Assembly (NCBI GenBank): GCA_030490835.1
Contig: CM059971.1
Location: forward strand, 56,654,012 to 56,718,011
Reading direction: 5' to 3'
DNA: 64,000 bases
Source: Annona cherimola
Lineage: Eukaryota > Streptophyta > Magnoliopsida > Magnoliales > Annonaceae
Part shown: piece by piece, positions 22,171 through 33,785 of the stretch
How the letters are laid out: every line of letters starts with the position of its first letter
How positions within the stretch are numbered: the first letter of the stretch is position 1
Translations under genes and position numbers: made by a program
The notes under the pieces: generated by a model
The model's database searches: none
What the model was told of the DNA's origin: nothing
The model's input: the letters and a program-made list of their open reading frames with translations, nothing else

Positions 22171-24141
22171 TTATGGAGTAAGGTTCTCCGGCCATCTATC
22201 ACCCACACCATAATCAATGCTCAGCTCTCTCAGGGGTGGGATATTCTCCATTGCAAAAAGCATGAGATGAGGGTAGGATAAGTTGAAGTGGTCATACAGT
22301 ACAAACTGCACTAGCACATTAGGACTGCAGCTGTGGCTGAAATAGCATGCTACATTCCTCATAGTTGACACATCCATTGCAAAAGTCAATGGAGGCAAAG
22401 AAGGATATGCAGGTCGAACATATTCAGGGAAAACGCGAGAGATGTCTCCCCATTCTACCCATCGACCAGGAAATCTGTCAGGATAGATCAGACTGTCACC
22501 ATTCATAGCAACCACTGTTGCCTGCTGCTTGGTAAGGATTACTCCTGTGTACTCACAAATGAACGCGCCAGCTCGAATCATATCCAAGGTCCGGACTCCC
22601 CACCCAGTTTCTCTAGATCTAAAGATCTCCAGTCGATGCCTCAGGCCTTTCTGACTGACACGGTTTCTGCAACTTTCAGGGCATCGACAAGAGCCACCAC
22701 ATTCATATACCAATGGCTTCCCACGCAAAAGAATTCCATTGTTATCATATGCAAACTCACCTCCATTTTTCGCGAGGCAATAACAACCATCTTGACACAC
22801 AGAAGTGCAATCACACCCATGGACATCCCCATTCTCCATACCCGCTCCACGGTAGCCAAATGGATAAACAGGACGAACTAGGTAGTCAAAGAACATGGGA
22901 TCCTGATCAGAGTCAATGTCATTGAATAGGTAAACAGGTAGCCTCTCCTTTCCCTTAGAAATATCAAGACTCAAGTAACCAGACGGCCTAACAGACAAAG
23001 GATCTCTTTTCAAGTCCTCAGCAAACCTCCTAACCACAGTCCCCATATCAGGCTGTCCCTCAATTCTCAATAGCTTATACTTGTATACACCAAATCCAGA
23101 CTTACCAATGTCAAACCAGTACTCAAGAACGCGATACAGACCATCATAAATATACACCCTGCCAGTTGGGCTGCCCTCGCACTTGATTCCACGAATTACC
23201 CGGACCTCAATCCCGTAATGCCGGCTCCTCTCCAATCCAAGGTTACCACCTTCGAGCTTCTGATGAACACTGTGCTTCATGTTACCAACTTCCTTACCTC
23301 CATGGCCAGTGTAGATAATCATATCACCACTGTCCTCATCATCTTCATACCCGCCAGACACGATGATGCTGGTGCCAATCGGCTCCCCATTAGTGCGTCG
23401 CGTGCCCGCAACATAGTCAATCCCGGCCTGTACCTGCCCATGCAGCCCCACCACGCACATCTCCATTCGGAAAAAGAACTGGTCCCCTACATGGATGCCG
23501 GGTATCGACCCGATAATCCGCTTATCCCGATTCAACCACATCCCACGATCCATCATCGCAGCAGAAGCTTTCAGGTCGCCTCGGACCCGCTTCGCCGTCA
23601 CCCCCGAAGAAAGCATGGCCCGCTCCTCCTCCTGGATCGAGAACAACCGAAGAGACTCGAAGATCATCCTAACCGACCGCACGGACATCCGGAACTGCTG
23701 GTGATCCTGGATGCCGAGCTGGGTCACGCGCACCATCTCCTTGGACCGATACCGCTTCGCCCGGTTAGAGGCGACGATGGCCGAGGACGACGCCGACAGC
23801 GGCTGCTGTCCGGCGGGGATGATCGCGAGGCTGTCCGGGTCGAGCACGTCGACGTCGCCATAGCGGCGACGGAGGCGGTCGGCGAATGCCGAGCGGAAGA
23901 GCTCGGAAATGCGGAAGAATTCGGAGTAGACGTCGTCGGCATCTGCGGAGGAGGAAGGCCGTTGGATATTGGTTGCAGAGGGGATCTGCTGCAGGAAATT
24001 AGGGTTAGAGTTGGGAGCTACCGGGGGTAAAATTTGGAGCGGCTCTTCATCGTGGGGTTCGGCTTTGGGCTCGAGCTTTGGAGTGAGGAGAGGGGAGTCG
24101 GGAAGGAGATTGAGGTCTATAAATGGGATGGGAGAAGTCAT
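22171..24141 (-). CDS. SUVH2/SUVH9-like SRA-SET protein, likely catalytically inactive
   Basis: A 656-codon intronless frame runs from ATG at 24139-24141 to TAA at 22171-22173. Order: a low-complexity acidic/proline N-terminus (1-120), a helical region (about 125-200), an SRA/YDG domain (about 205-365, with GSIPGIHVGD and IIYTGHGG), pre-SET (about 400-500) with nine cysteines (443, 445, 449, 453, 455, 481, 485, 487, 491) for a Zn3Cys9 cluster, then SET (about 500-645). The usual NHSC is SHSC (residues 602-605), ELTYDYG is ELSIDYG, and the protein ends 12 residues later with no post-SET CxCxxxxC. Length, lack of introns and these losses match Arabidopsis SUVH2 and SUVH9 (about 650 residues). 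Those nuclear proteins are known to bind methylated DNA through SRA, lack methyltransferase activity, and help recruit RNA polymerase V in RNA-directed DNA methylation. Assignment to SUVH2 or SUVH9 is not attempted. Confidence 0.95.
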   Translation of the reverse strand: MTSPIPFIDLNLLPDSPLLTPKLEPKAEPHDEEPLQILPPVAPNSNPNFLQQIPSATNIQRPSSSADADDVYSEFFRISELFRSAFADRLRRRYGDVDVLDPDSLAIIPAGQQPLSASSSAIVASNRAKRYRSKEMVRVTQLGIQDHQQFRMSVRSVRMIFESLRLFSIQEEERAMLSSGVTAKRVRGDLKASAAMMDRGMWLNRDKRIIGSIPGIHVGDQFFFRMEMCVVGLHGQVQAGIDYVAGTRRTNGEPIGTSIIVSGGYEDDEDSGDMIIYTGHGGKEVGNMKHSVHQKLEGGNLGLERSRHYGIEVRVIRGIKCEGSPTGRVYIYDGLYRVLEYWFDIGKSGFGVYKYKLLRIEGQPDMGTVVRRFAEDLKRDPLSVRPSGYLSLDISKGKERLPVYLFNDIDSDQDPMFFDYLVRPVYPFGYRGAGMENGDVHGCDCTSVCQDGCYCLAKNGGEFAYDNNGILLRGKPLVYECGGSCRCPESCRNRVSQKGLRHRLEIFRSRETGWGVRTLDMIRAGAFICEYTGVILTKQQATVVAMNGDSLIYPDRFPGRWVEWGDISRVFPEYVRPAYPSLPPLTFAMDVSTMRNVACYFSHSCSPNVLVQFVLYDHFNLSYPHLMLFAMENIPPLRELSIDYGVGDRWPENLTP

Positions 24142-24480
24142 GGAAACGGAAGAGGAAGAAGAAGAAAAGAGAGAAGAGAGATTGGAGGTGGGGTGGGTTT
24201 TTTAAATTAGAAAAAACTAATTAGGACAGAAGGAGTGCCATTTCAGGACATTTCTTGTTCTCAACGGCGATGGCTGTCTCAGTCTCAAGCGAGGAAGAGA
24301 GCGAAGGCCCAGCAAATCCCTGAGGGCAGTGGGGCTGTGGCAGAGGTGACGCATGCTTCACTGACAGGTGGCATCGCATGCGGCGGGATGTTCGGACGTT
24401 TACTTTCGCGGGTGTTAAGAAATGTACGACTAGAAGAAGGGTGCGTTTTCAAAAGCGCGGGGACTTTGGGATGGGAAAAA
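24142..24480 (-). promoter_or_regulatory. 5' UTR and proximal promoter region of the SUVH gene
   Basis: Directly upstream of the ATG, the transcript strand is a pyrimidine tract (CTCTTCTCTCTTTTCTTC), a common plant 5' UTR or Y-patch feature. The next roughly 240 bp is the most GC- and CpG-rich non-coding DNA in the window and ends abruptly into AT-rich repeats at about 24480. A TATA-like TTATATTATATT lies near 24520-24535 on the minus strand, but the start site cannot be fixed. A plus-strand frame across it (24235-24534) is probably incidental. Confidence 0.5.
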
Positions 24481-26654
24481 ATAAAAAAATTATATGAAAT
24501 TAAAATAGATAAGATAAATAATAATATAATATAAGAAAATAAAGTTGAATTGGGTATTCAGTTGCAACATAAGCTATAAAAAAGGAAAATTTTATGGCTA
24601 ATATCAACTATACTTATTATATTTGCCATTAATATGCTTATATGCCTACTAAATTTGAAAATTTTGATATATACTCACTTATTGTTTCATTAATTTCAAA
24701 TACACTCAAAATAAGGCAGTTAAGTGTGATAGTTTGTTAACATCGATTTAAAACAACAAAAGTAACTATGTAATTTAGGTTTTAGTTTTGAAGGCTAGAT
24801 CATGTGATGTACACTTTCAGAATACAAAGCACTTGTAACTTCCCGCATGAATGGTCTATTAGTCAACATTTGTAATTGCACCTTTTCAAGAAATAAACGC
24901 ATTTTCTTTATGTGTTAAAGTTGGCTATAACCATTGTTTGAAATCTCTTTACTTTTTATGAGAAATTCATGTGTTAAAGTTGATTATAACCATTGTTTGA
25001 AACCTCTCTACTTTATGAGAAATTCACGTCGATGCAAATTATCAAGTGTCAAAATTATTATATATATCTCAAAAAATGGTAAAATATAATATATAAGTTA
25101 AATACATCCTTAACCATTTTTATAAAAAGATTTTCAAAAAATATTTTAAAAATTGAGTTTTACAGCATGATGCATTAATATGCATTGAAACACTGTTCCT
25201 AGTAGGTAATGCATCTTTAAAAATTAAGCCATTAAATTTTTATTAAAATAAATAAATAAAAAGAATAGATAAAATTGAATAAATAAATATTATTTTTAAT
25301 CATTTATTTATGTATTTTCAATCATTTATTTGAATTTATTTATTTATTTCATGTTGGTTTATTTATTTAAATAGAGAAATAATCATGTTAATTTAGGCTA
25401 AGTAATAGTTTATTTAGCTCATCTCGAAAAATCTATTTAAAAAACTTTTTAAAAATTTTTTCTTCATCCACTTATTTATGTAAGTATATTTACTATATAA
25501 ATCAAGTTTTACTATTTTTGAATCTATATGTATATTTTTTAAGATTTTCAAATACAAAGGTATTTTAGCAATTTTCAACCATTGAAAAGGCTAAAATATC
25601 CTTTTCTTTAAAAATCTTAAAAAATATATACACATATTTAAAAAGGATAAATTTTAGTGTATATATTAAATATATCTATACTAACAAGTTTATAAGGAAA
25701 AAATAAAAAAAATTATGATTTTTTAGGCTGACAATTACTTAGTCTGAGCTAACGATATCATGTTTCTTATTTAAATATTAATTAATTTATTTAAACGCGG
25801 TTTACATTAATCTATGTATCTTGCTTATATATACAACCCCTTACATGTTAAAGTTGGATCTGCTTCTATAAGAAGTTTATGTTGATGTAAATTATTAAAT
25901 GTCAAAATTATATTAGTGCACTCATGGTAGGTAATTTCACTTTAAAAATTAAGCCATCAAATTTTTATTGAAAATAAATAAATGTTATATTTTTCAATCA
26001 TTTATTTATGTATTTTCAATCATTCATTCTAATTTATTTATTTATTTATTTAAATATCAGTGAATTAATTTAAATTTATTTATTTATAAATTTATTTATA
26101 TTCATTTATTTATTTATTTAAATTGTTATAACGTTATTTAAAAACATATGACCTAAATTAATATGATTATAGATGTATGGTTGCATTTCAAGGGCATGGT
26201 AGTAATTTAATTTGCTATTAATTCTTGTAGACATGAGTAAAATACTTTTTTCATAAAAAATATGGTTGCAACTAACCCTAACACTTAAGTTAAGATGTTT
26301 TTTAGGCATAACCTACATGACATGTGGTAAAGTTAATATAACATTATATCTTTTTCGTTATAAACTTTCTAACTTTTATAAGAAGTTAATGTTCATTTAA
26401 ATTATGGAATGACAAAATTAGGATGATGCTTTGTAGTAAGTAATGCCTCTTTTAAAAATTAAGCTATCAAATATTCATTTTATTTAATACATTTAGAAAT
26501 AAATAAATGAATTTAAATAAATTTGAATAAATGAATAAATATTATTTTCAATCAATTATTTATTTAATTTCTTGTTAATTTATTTATAAATTATTTCATT
26601 TAAATTTATTTATTTTATATTAATTGATTTATTTAAATTGTTATAACATTTTAA
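24481..26654. repeat. AT-rich diverged repeat array upstream of the SUVH gene
   Basis: The phrases RTGTTAAAGTTGR, TTTTATRAGAARTTYAYGT, CAAATTAT..AGTGTCAAAATTA, GTAGGTAATGC and AAAAATTAAGCCATCAAATT recur around 24.9, 25.2, 25.85 and 26.35 kb, followed each time by ATTTATTTATTTAAAT runs. A 59-bp unit (TGTGTTAAAGTTGGCTATAA) is tandemly doubled at 24911-25027. A foldback element (25374-25768) is inserted. No gene. Confidence 0.6.
25374..25768. mobile_element. Foldback Mutator-like MITE, exact 9-bp duplication
   Basis: It starts GAGAAATAATCATGTTAATT and its reverse-complemented right end is AAGAAACATGATATCGTTAG. ATTTAAATA flanks both sides (25365-25373 and 25769-25777). The core carries CACTTATTTATGTAAGTATA and AAATCAAGTTTTACTATTTT. 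It is a diverged relative of 17823-18191; the AT-rich flanks make the duplication slightly less telling. Confidence 0.65.
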
Positions 26655-28378
26655 AAATCGGTGAATTATATTAATATAATTAAAAAGTATTATTTATTAC
26701 AAAGCCATTGTGGTAATTTAACTTAGTATTAACTTCTTATAAACATGGGTGAATTATTACTTATAGTAGAAAAAAATATATGGTTATGATTAATTCTAAC
26801 AAGTAAGGGCTACATGTCGAGCTGTTGGAAACAGTTATATGTAAACAGACCCGCTTCTGTATATAGCCCCTACATTTTTGAAATTTTGATGTTTAATAAA
26901 AAAAATTCAATTCATTCATTGTATTTAACATAATTTGTTTAGCTAGGAAACCAGGTTCATCCGAATCCAATATATGCATATATGACATTTGCTTAAAAAT
27001 ATGGACATTCATGTGTAAATTAGGAAAATTTCTTAAATTCATTTACATATGTATTAGAATGTAACAATACTTTATAAAATCATTTATTCATATATTTGTA
27101 ATATTTTATACGGTTTAGATGTTGAAAATACTATTTAAAAATAAATATTTAATAATACTTTATAAAATCATTTATTCATATATTTGTAATATTTTATACG
27201 GTTTAGATGTTGAAAATACTATTTAAAAATAAATATTTAATATTAAATTATTTTATTACGTTGATTTTACTTGTTTATAAATGAGGCTCATACACAATAA
27301 TAATCTAGACAAATAAAAGAGTTTCCATAATAATATAAATGATATTAAACACAATAGATGAAGTGAATTTTTCATCCACCATTTAGATGTTAAGAATAAA
27401 AAGGGTTATATAAAGAAGAGGTTTCGTAAAAAGGCTATCAATATATAAACTCAATCCAAGTTATATGTAAACTCCTCAAGAGATCTTCCATCTAAAGAAA
27501 TCATAAATTGGTAGAATAGTTATTTCTCCACATTGCTTATTGTTAGCTAACAAGTATCATGGGTAAATTATGAACTCTATTAATATAATTTAAAAGGTAT
27601 TATTTATTGCAAAGTCATTATAGTAATTTATTTTAATATTAACTTCTTATAAGCGTGGGTAAATTATTATTTACAACAAAAAAATACATGGTTATGATTC
27701 TTTCTATCAAGAAAGGGCTACATGTGGAGCCGTTAGATACAGTTATATATAAACAGACTAGCTTTTATGTAACACTTTTCATTTTTGAGATTTTGATATT
27801 TAATAAAAAAATTCAATCCATTTATTATATTTAATATCATTTATTTAGCTAGGAGATTAAGTTAATCCGAATCCAATATATACATAGGTCACATTTGTTC
27901 AAAAATAGATATATTCATGTGTAAATTAGGAAAATTGTTTAGATTCATTTACATATATATTGGAATGTAACAATACTTTATAAAATTATTTATTCATATC
28001 TTTGTAATATTTTAAATGGTTTAGATGTTGAAAATACTACCTAAAAATTGATATTTAATATTAAATTATTTTATTACGTTGATTTTATATGTTTGTAGAT
28101 GAAGTGATCAAGACAAATGAAATAATTTTCATGATAATATAAATGATGTAAAACACAATGGATGGAATGGATTTTTTATCAATCATTTAAATGTTAAAAA
28201 TAAAAAGAGTTATATAGAGAGGGATTTCGTAGAAGCACTCCCAATATATAAACTGAATCCAAGTTACACGTAAATTGCATCCTCAAGAAATCTTCCATCC
28301 CAATAAATTATAAATTGCGTAGAACAGTTATTTCTCCACATTGCTCATTGTTAGCTAACGAGTGACATGGGTTAATGG
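26655..28378. repeat. Tandem segmental duplication (two units of 0.8-0.9 kb)
   Basis: Unit A (about 26655-27563) and unit B (about 27564-28378) align along their whole length, sharing ATTAATATAATT, ATGGTTATGATT, GGGCTACATGT, AATCCGAATCCAATATAT, TTCATGTGTAAATTAGGAAA and TTATTTCTCCACATTGC. Unit A is longer because of an internal 88-bp duplication. A third diverged copy lies at 31971-32570. Confidence 0.75.
27066..27241. repeat. Perfect 88-bp tandem duplication
   Basis: 27066-27153 and 27154-27241 are identical by eye, beginning AATACTTTATAAAATCATTT and ending AAATATTTAAT. Unit B of the larger duplication has a single copy, so this is a later event or an assembly artefact. Confidence 0.9.
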
Positions 28379-28879
28379 AAAACCTTCGACCCCATTGGAA
28401 GAATATCTGCGTGGAAGTGTAATCAAATACTTTTCGATTGGATACTTGAGTGTTCTTCTTCGATAAGGTTGATCCTCGTATGTTTCTGGCTATCGTTGAA
28501 GTTTATCTCCATTATTTAACGGATATTGTATGTTCGTATTGTACAAACAGTTTTTAAATAAATCGATTTTGATTATCCATAAAAATGTTAATTTCTATTT
28601 TCGCCCTTATACAATAAAAGTATACTTAAGAACATTCTCATATAATATTTTTGTTGGATAATATCCATTCGTCCATTTATAAATGTTTGTTGAGGTATTT
28701 GGTCTTGATTTACAAAGTTGTGATAAATCATGAAATTAAATATTTTAAATTTAATAATATGATATACCTAGATCAATAATTTTAGTGAATTTATATGAAA
28801 TTCAAATAGCATACCCAAATCAATAATTTTAGTGAGTTCATTTGGAATTCAAATAGCTTCATCCTCTTTATTATTTTTT
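28379..28879. other. Intergenic, no gene recognised
   Basis: No gene. It includes a repeated phrase (CAATAATTTTAGTGART, about 28775 and 28822) and a somewhat less AT-rich block at 28380-28500 of unknown origin. Confidence 0.5.
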
Positions 28880-29260
28880 GAGGAATGATCCTGTAAGCCC
28901 CGGCTAAGCAAATGTCCTACTTAACCAATCTTAAAAAATCCATTTAAAAATATTTTTTTTTATTTTTTTCTCCACACACTTGTTTATCTAAGTGTATTTA
29001 ACATATAAATCAAGTTTTATCATTTTTGAATACGTGTATATAATTTTTTGAGATTTTTAAATATCTATTTGTATACACGTGTTTAAAATACGGAGATGTT
29101 TAAAAATTTTAAAAAAATATATACATATATAAAAAAATAGTAAAACTTGGTTTATTTGTTAAATATACTTAAATAAACAAATGTGTGGAGAAATGTGGGC
29201 TAAGCGAGATATTTGCTTAGCGAGGTATTTGCTTAACCCGGACTAACAAAATCGCATCTC
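28880..29260. mobile_element. Foldback Mutator-like MITE, exact 9-bp duplication
   Basis: It starts GAGGAATGATCCTGTAAGCC and ends AACAAAATCGCATCTC, flanked by TTATTTTTT (28871-28879 and 29261-29269). The core ACTTGTTTATCTAAGTGTAT is present in both arms. A direct repeat GGTATTTGCTTA/GATATTTGCTTA lies near the right end. Confidence 0.7.
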
Positions 29261-30714
29261 TTATTTTTTAAGGTGAAAAATATACATCCAAGAGAGAAAA
29301 ATAAGGAATGGCTCCAAACTCCCATACTCCTCATAATCTCAGAGGTGCATGAACGATAGCCACCCTTACAAAAAATTATCCGTTTTTTCATTACTGATTA
29401 ATTCCTTTATACAATTTGAAGGGTCACTACTCAATATACAAAAATCAACTACTTGCGATAAGTGCATTTAGCTAAGTCATGAGTACATTGATTTGAGAAT
29501 GCCAAAAGTTAATTTAAACAAAAGAATTCTTCAATCTCCTAATCTCATTTACTATCACACCACCGGAATGCATGATTTCTTTGACTAGTAGCCAATTGAT
29601 TTCGCATTCCACTTTAGGCACCCCAATGTTTAGCAGTCACTCTATTCCCATAAGTAGTTCCTTAGCCTCCACTCATTTAGGTTTTGTATGTCTAGAAATC
29701 AACCAATACTTTGTTGCCAAAAAAGAACATTTACTATCTCATCCAAAACCCATAAAATTTAAGCAAGATGCTCACATCTACATTTAATTTGATAAACCCC
29801 TTACTTAGAGTAATCGGTTTTTGTTAGTATGATACATACTATGACTTCTGATATTATAAATAAGGCCTTTTATCCTAGAGAGACTTCTTGTAAATATCCC
29901 TATACTCAAGGAGACAAATACAAATACTCCCACACTAATAGTAATCCTTTTAACTGGGCTGACAATTAAATTTAAGGATTCTCAGTAGCAAGACAAAGAA
30001 GAATGATAATAATACAAAAAATTCATCCTCTTTATTTATTTTTATTGCCATCATCTTCATTACTTGCCTAATCAATGGCAATTTTCTCAAGTTAGATGTT
30101 TTGAGCTAATGATTTAACAAATATTATCATTTTTATTATATATCCATAGCTGAAAAGTGAAAAAGAAAATTTGTTGGGATTCATTTCAATTTAGATAGTT
30201 TTGCTTATTTAGACTGTACCATGTGCAAAATCTTCTTAGGAAAAGATTTATTCCCCGTGGTTAGTCTGACCCTTTCGCGTCTTTATAAAATTTTTTATAA
30301 ATGTGTAGGCCAAAGCCAAAATAATTTTCATACCAAATTTTACTAGTTGTGATTTATATATATCTTTTAGAATTTTAAAATTCAAAAATTTTATTTTTTC
30401 ATGCATTTAGGATTTTAATTTAAAATTTTTTTAAAATTTTAAATACATCCAAAAGTGGTAAAATTTGATAGATAAATGATTCTTATTTGGGCCCACACTT
30501 TTTAATTAAAAATTAAAAATGGGTTAAAGGGTTCATTACATGGAATCAGAACCAATTGTTATGAAATTTTATGCATAACATGGATCTCATTAAAATATAT
30601 AAATAATAATAAAATTTTAAAATACATTAATAATTGGTATAATATTATTATATATTAATTAGTTATTTTTGATTAGTTTGTATTTTATATCATATCTCAT
30701 CTCATATTATAATT
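29261..30714. other. Intergenic, no gene recognised
   Basis: No supported gene. Around 30240-30560 a weak inverted structure (TGACCCTTTCGCG against TTAAAGGGTTCAT, with AAAATTTTA-rich arms) may be another decayed foldback element. A 71-codon frame at 29572-29787 has no recognisable domain. Confidence 0.4.
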
Positions 30715-30890
30715 AAGTTCTAAGACAGTGCTTACAAATTTTTTAGGAGATTAAAAGCTACTCAAAATGATCAGAAGACTACAACCTCTCGAAAATATGA
30801 ATGAGGAGACAAAACTTTCAAATTGCACAAACCGAGATTCGAACCCATACTTATACTAATGGAGGCTAAGCCTCTGATGGTTATATATTA
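30715..30890 (-). mobile_element. Possible tRNA-derived SINE
   Basis: On the minus strand, GGGTTCGAATC (30836-30846) is a good pol III B box, preceded at the right distance by an A-box-like CATCAGAGGCTTAG (about 30868-30882). The following GAGAGGTTGTAGTCTTCTGA loosely resembles GTAGGAGCTGTGGTCTCCTG of the SINE at 38805. The 3' tail is not clear. Confidence 0.4.
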
Positions 30891-31970
30891 ATTAGTTTAA
30901 TTTATATAACAACTTAATGGTTAATCTCATCAATAAAATATAAATTTGTAATTTCAAATTATCAACCCAGCTTGGGAAAATGATTTTGACCGCCCGCACG
31001 CGTTGTAGTCAAATCACGGCAGTCAAACGCAATCACCGCCTATTTGTTTCTGGAGTCCTGTACGCACGGCATGACATAAAATTTCTCTCGTCTATGAATA
31101 TTCATTTGTATTGTTTGATTAAATTTTGATGACAATATTTGTGATAAAAATCATAAAAATAAAAATATATTAATTATAACAATAAAGTTAATTAATTGAA
31201 AAGTACACGACTTATTGGTAATCTCAAACTATTTTTAGTATATAATCGTTTAACTTTCATAACTAATTGGGTAAAACGTGCTTTTATAATTATGAACACG
31301 TTTGTATTTGTTAATATTAACATTTTTTTATAGAGAATATTAACAGTTTTTAAATGTGCTTTGATATTTTTTTTATCAAACGAAGAAAATCTATAGATGA
31401 AGAAAGTAAAGAAATAATTTCAATATTTTCTACTCCATATCCAAGTTGGATTTTAATCTAAACAGCAGTCCAAATCCGGACGGGCAAGTTGAGCTGCCAA
31501 TAGAAGATAAAGAAGGATAGGAGAGTCAGCGTAAATTGGGCATGGACTTTAATTATAAAAATAGTGTGTATAACTTATAACGAATATGCTCAGAATTGAT
31601 TTCAGCATTTGAAAAGCATGGTTGAAAATTTGATGAAGAGAATATTTTGTTGCTCAGGAGAAGTTCAAGGTAAGTAATATGTTAATGCAATAATGAAAAA
31701 ATCATCCATCAATTTCTAGAGTTGATCATCTTGCCGGAGTAATTATTAAACATCATATAAATAAGAGGTGAGAATCACAGTGGGCCATCTCGAGTTAGGA
31801 TTTTTCTAACATTAACTCTACTTTTTTAAAATTTTATTTAACTTTACTTTTTATATCGGATTAGAACAAGGTCGGTTTGACCATCATCTTTTTTCAATAG
31901 GCCTCAAGAAAAAACTTCGAATTTGTCTTGGATCGATATTGTGATGGCGAGCAAGGCAAAAAATGAAGGT
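30891..31970. other. Intergenic, no gene recognised
   Basis: AT-rich with a small GC-richer block at 30980-31080 (GACCGCCCGCACGCGTTG). No coding region or RNA gene is supported. Confidence 0.5.
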
Positions 31971-32570
31971 TAAGTATAACCTTAAAAATTTATACACTTA
32001 TCAAATATAGATACATATCTATACTAAATTTAAACGGGTCCGTTTCTATGTAAATCAGGTTACATATAAGTGATTTCATGTCAATCTCTCAAATTCTAAG
32101 ATGTTGATGTTTGATAGAAAATTCAATCTATTCATTGTATTTAACATTATTTTTTTAAAATTCGAGACCAAGTTTCTTCCAAATCCTATATTTGCATAGG
32201 CCTCAAAAATAAGTATATTCATGTATAAATTAGGAAAAATACTTGAATTCATCCACATATGTATTGGAATATAATAATACTTTATAAAATCATTTATCCA
32301 TTTAATAATAATATTTAAGATGGTCTAGATATTGAAAATACTACTTAAAATTTAATATTTAGCATTAAATATTTTATTATATTGATTTTATATGTTTGCA
32401 GATGGGGCCTATATATAGTGATATTAAACAAATGAAAGGACTTCCATAATAATATAAGTGATGCTAAACGCGATAGATGGAGTAGATTTTTCATTAATCG
32501 TCTAGATGTCGAAAATGTAAGGGGTTACATAGAGAGAGGATTTCATAGAAACATTCCCAAAATTTAAATA
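31971..32570. repeat. Third diverged copy of the 26.7-28.4 kb repeat unit
   Basis: It shares in order GATGTTGATGTTTGATAGAA, TTCATTGTATTTAACATTAT, TTCATGTATAAATTAGGAAA, AATACTTTATAAAATCATTT and GGATTTCATAGAAACATTCCC with the tandem pair. It starts and ends inside the unit. Confidence 0.65.
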
Positions 32571-33277
32571 TTACGTGCTTCAACATTTTATTACTTAAAA
32601 AGTAAACATCATTACTACAACAAAACATGAGTAAATATAATTTACCTTTATGAAAAAAGGATAATTTAATGTCCTTCACAATGGATTTTGTCCTTTATGA
32701 AAATATTTTCTTAAAAATAATAATTTTTTGCGAGAGTTTTGAAAATAATGGAAAAACTACAATCATGCGTTTGAGTATATATGTCTGCAAATGTTTCTTA
32801 TTGATTTTATTTTATTAATATAATTAATCATAAATAATGTCAGAATTTTGAAAGAAAATGAAAATAAGAATAAAAACCACTTATAATTTATTATAAATAC
32901 ATATAGGGTGGGTCGGGATTCTTTGGGTCTAAACATATTTGACCCGCCTCGACCCAATTTTTGAATTTGAATTAAAAACTTTCTAACCCAACCGCATATC
33001 ACGTCAAAAGGGGTTAGTTTTACTCAATTAAAAATGTATCGGGCACCCTAATATAAATGGAAAATATATCGTCATAAAATTTATTTCAAAACAAAATCAG
33101 GTAACTATTTTACCATCGAAAGTCCACATATTAAGATTACAAAGAACATTAAGTAGAGTAAAAGATATTGAGATAGAAATGACAATGCTTCAAGATGAAA
33201 TCAAGAACTAACGTAGAATATTTCAGTAGGTAAGTGGAAGGAAGAAGACGTTTAAACATTCACTTGTTTTTTTAGAG
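32571..33277. other. Intergenic, with a small hAT-like insert
   Basis: 32904-33050 begins TAGGGTGGGTCGGGATTC and ends GTATCGGGCACCCTA, a 147-bp inverted-ended sequence in the style of the hAT elements at 1506 and 15907, but without a preserved 8-bp duplication. The rest is AT-rich with no gene. Confidence 0.35.
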
Positions 33278-33785
33278 CTAAAAGATGGTAACCGCCAAGA
33301 TCACTTCCCCAGCCATCCAGTGTAGAAAACGAGTTGGAGGGCACCCATTCATTCCACATGAGAAGATCATCACATAATGATTCAGAGATACATCCATAAG
33401 GTGATCCCCACCACATCTATTAAAAGTGAATATTTGAAATTCCATGTTTTGCAAGTATATGTGCGAGCTAGTTCTCGCTCCTGAGCACATGGGAATACCT
33501 CACCTATTTTGAATGGTTCTTCACAGCTAGCTTTTGATCTCCCTTAGTCAACACGCCCAAAATTGAGAAAGTGTAGTCAATCCTAGGTATCTTATTAATG
33601 ATAATCATCGAGTCACTTTCAACTACCACCTAAAGAAGGCCTAATTCATATAACCATCTCATACTCATCAACAAAGCATATGACTCCAGCCAGAGGGGCA
33701 TTCTCCTTCCTCCTCCAACACTAAGCAACAATGAGCTTCCTATTCGAGTTCCTCAAGATTAAGGAGTGTTACTTGGATAGGGTAA
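33278..33785 (-). pseudogene. RNase H-like domain remnant (LINE or RVT_3 type)
   Basis: Minus-strand translation in two or three frames gives LRNSNRKLIVA, then SYALLMSMRWLYELGL, VVVESDSMIIINKI, and YSHVLRSEN followed by LAHIYL. This is the order of an RNase H domain of the plant LINE/RVT_3 type: a glutamate-containing E-x-Y-A-L helix, an aspartate in V-E-S-D-S, then H-V-x-R-x-x-N-x-x-A-H. Stops and at least one frameshift interrupt it, and the first catalytic aspartate is not visible. The 3' part (33278-33490) keeps an open frame with no clear domain. It could be the tail of a LINE or a decayed gene fragment. Confidence 0.5.

Noticed and set aside
23218..24030. 270-codon open frame on the plus strand
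   Set aside because: It is antisense to the SUVH2/9-like coding sequence, has no recognisable domain, and is explained by the GC-rich codon use of the real gene.
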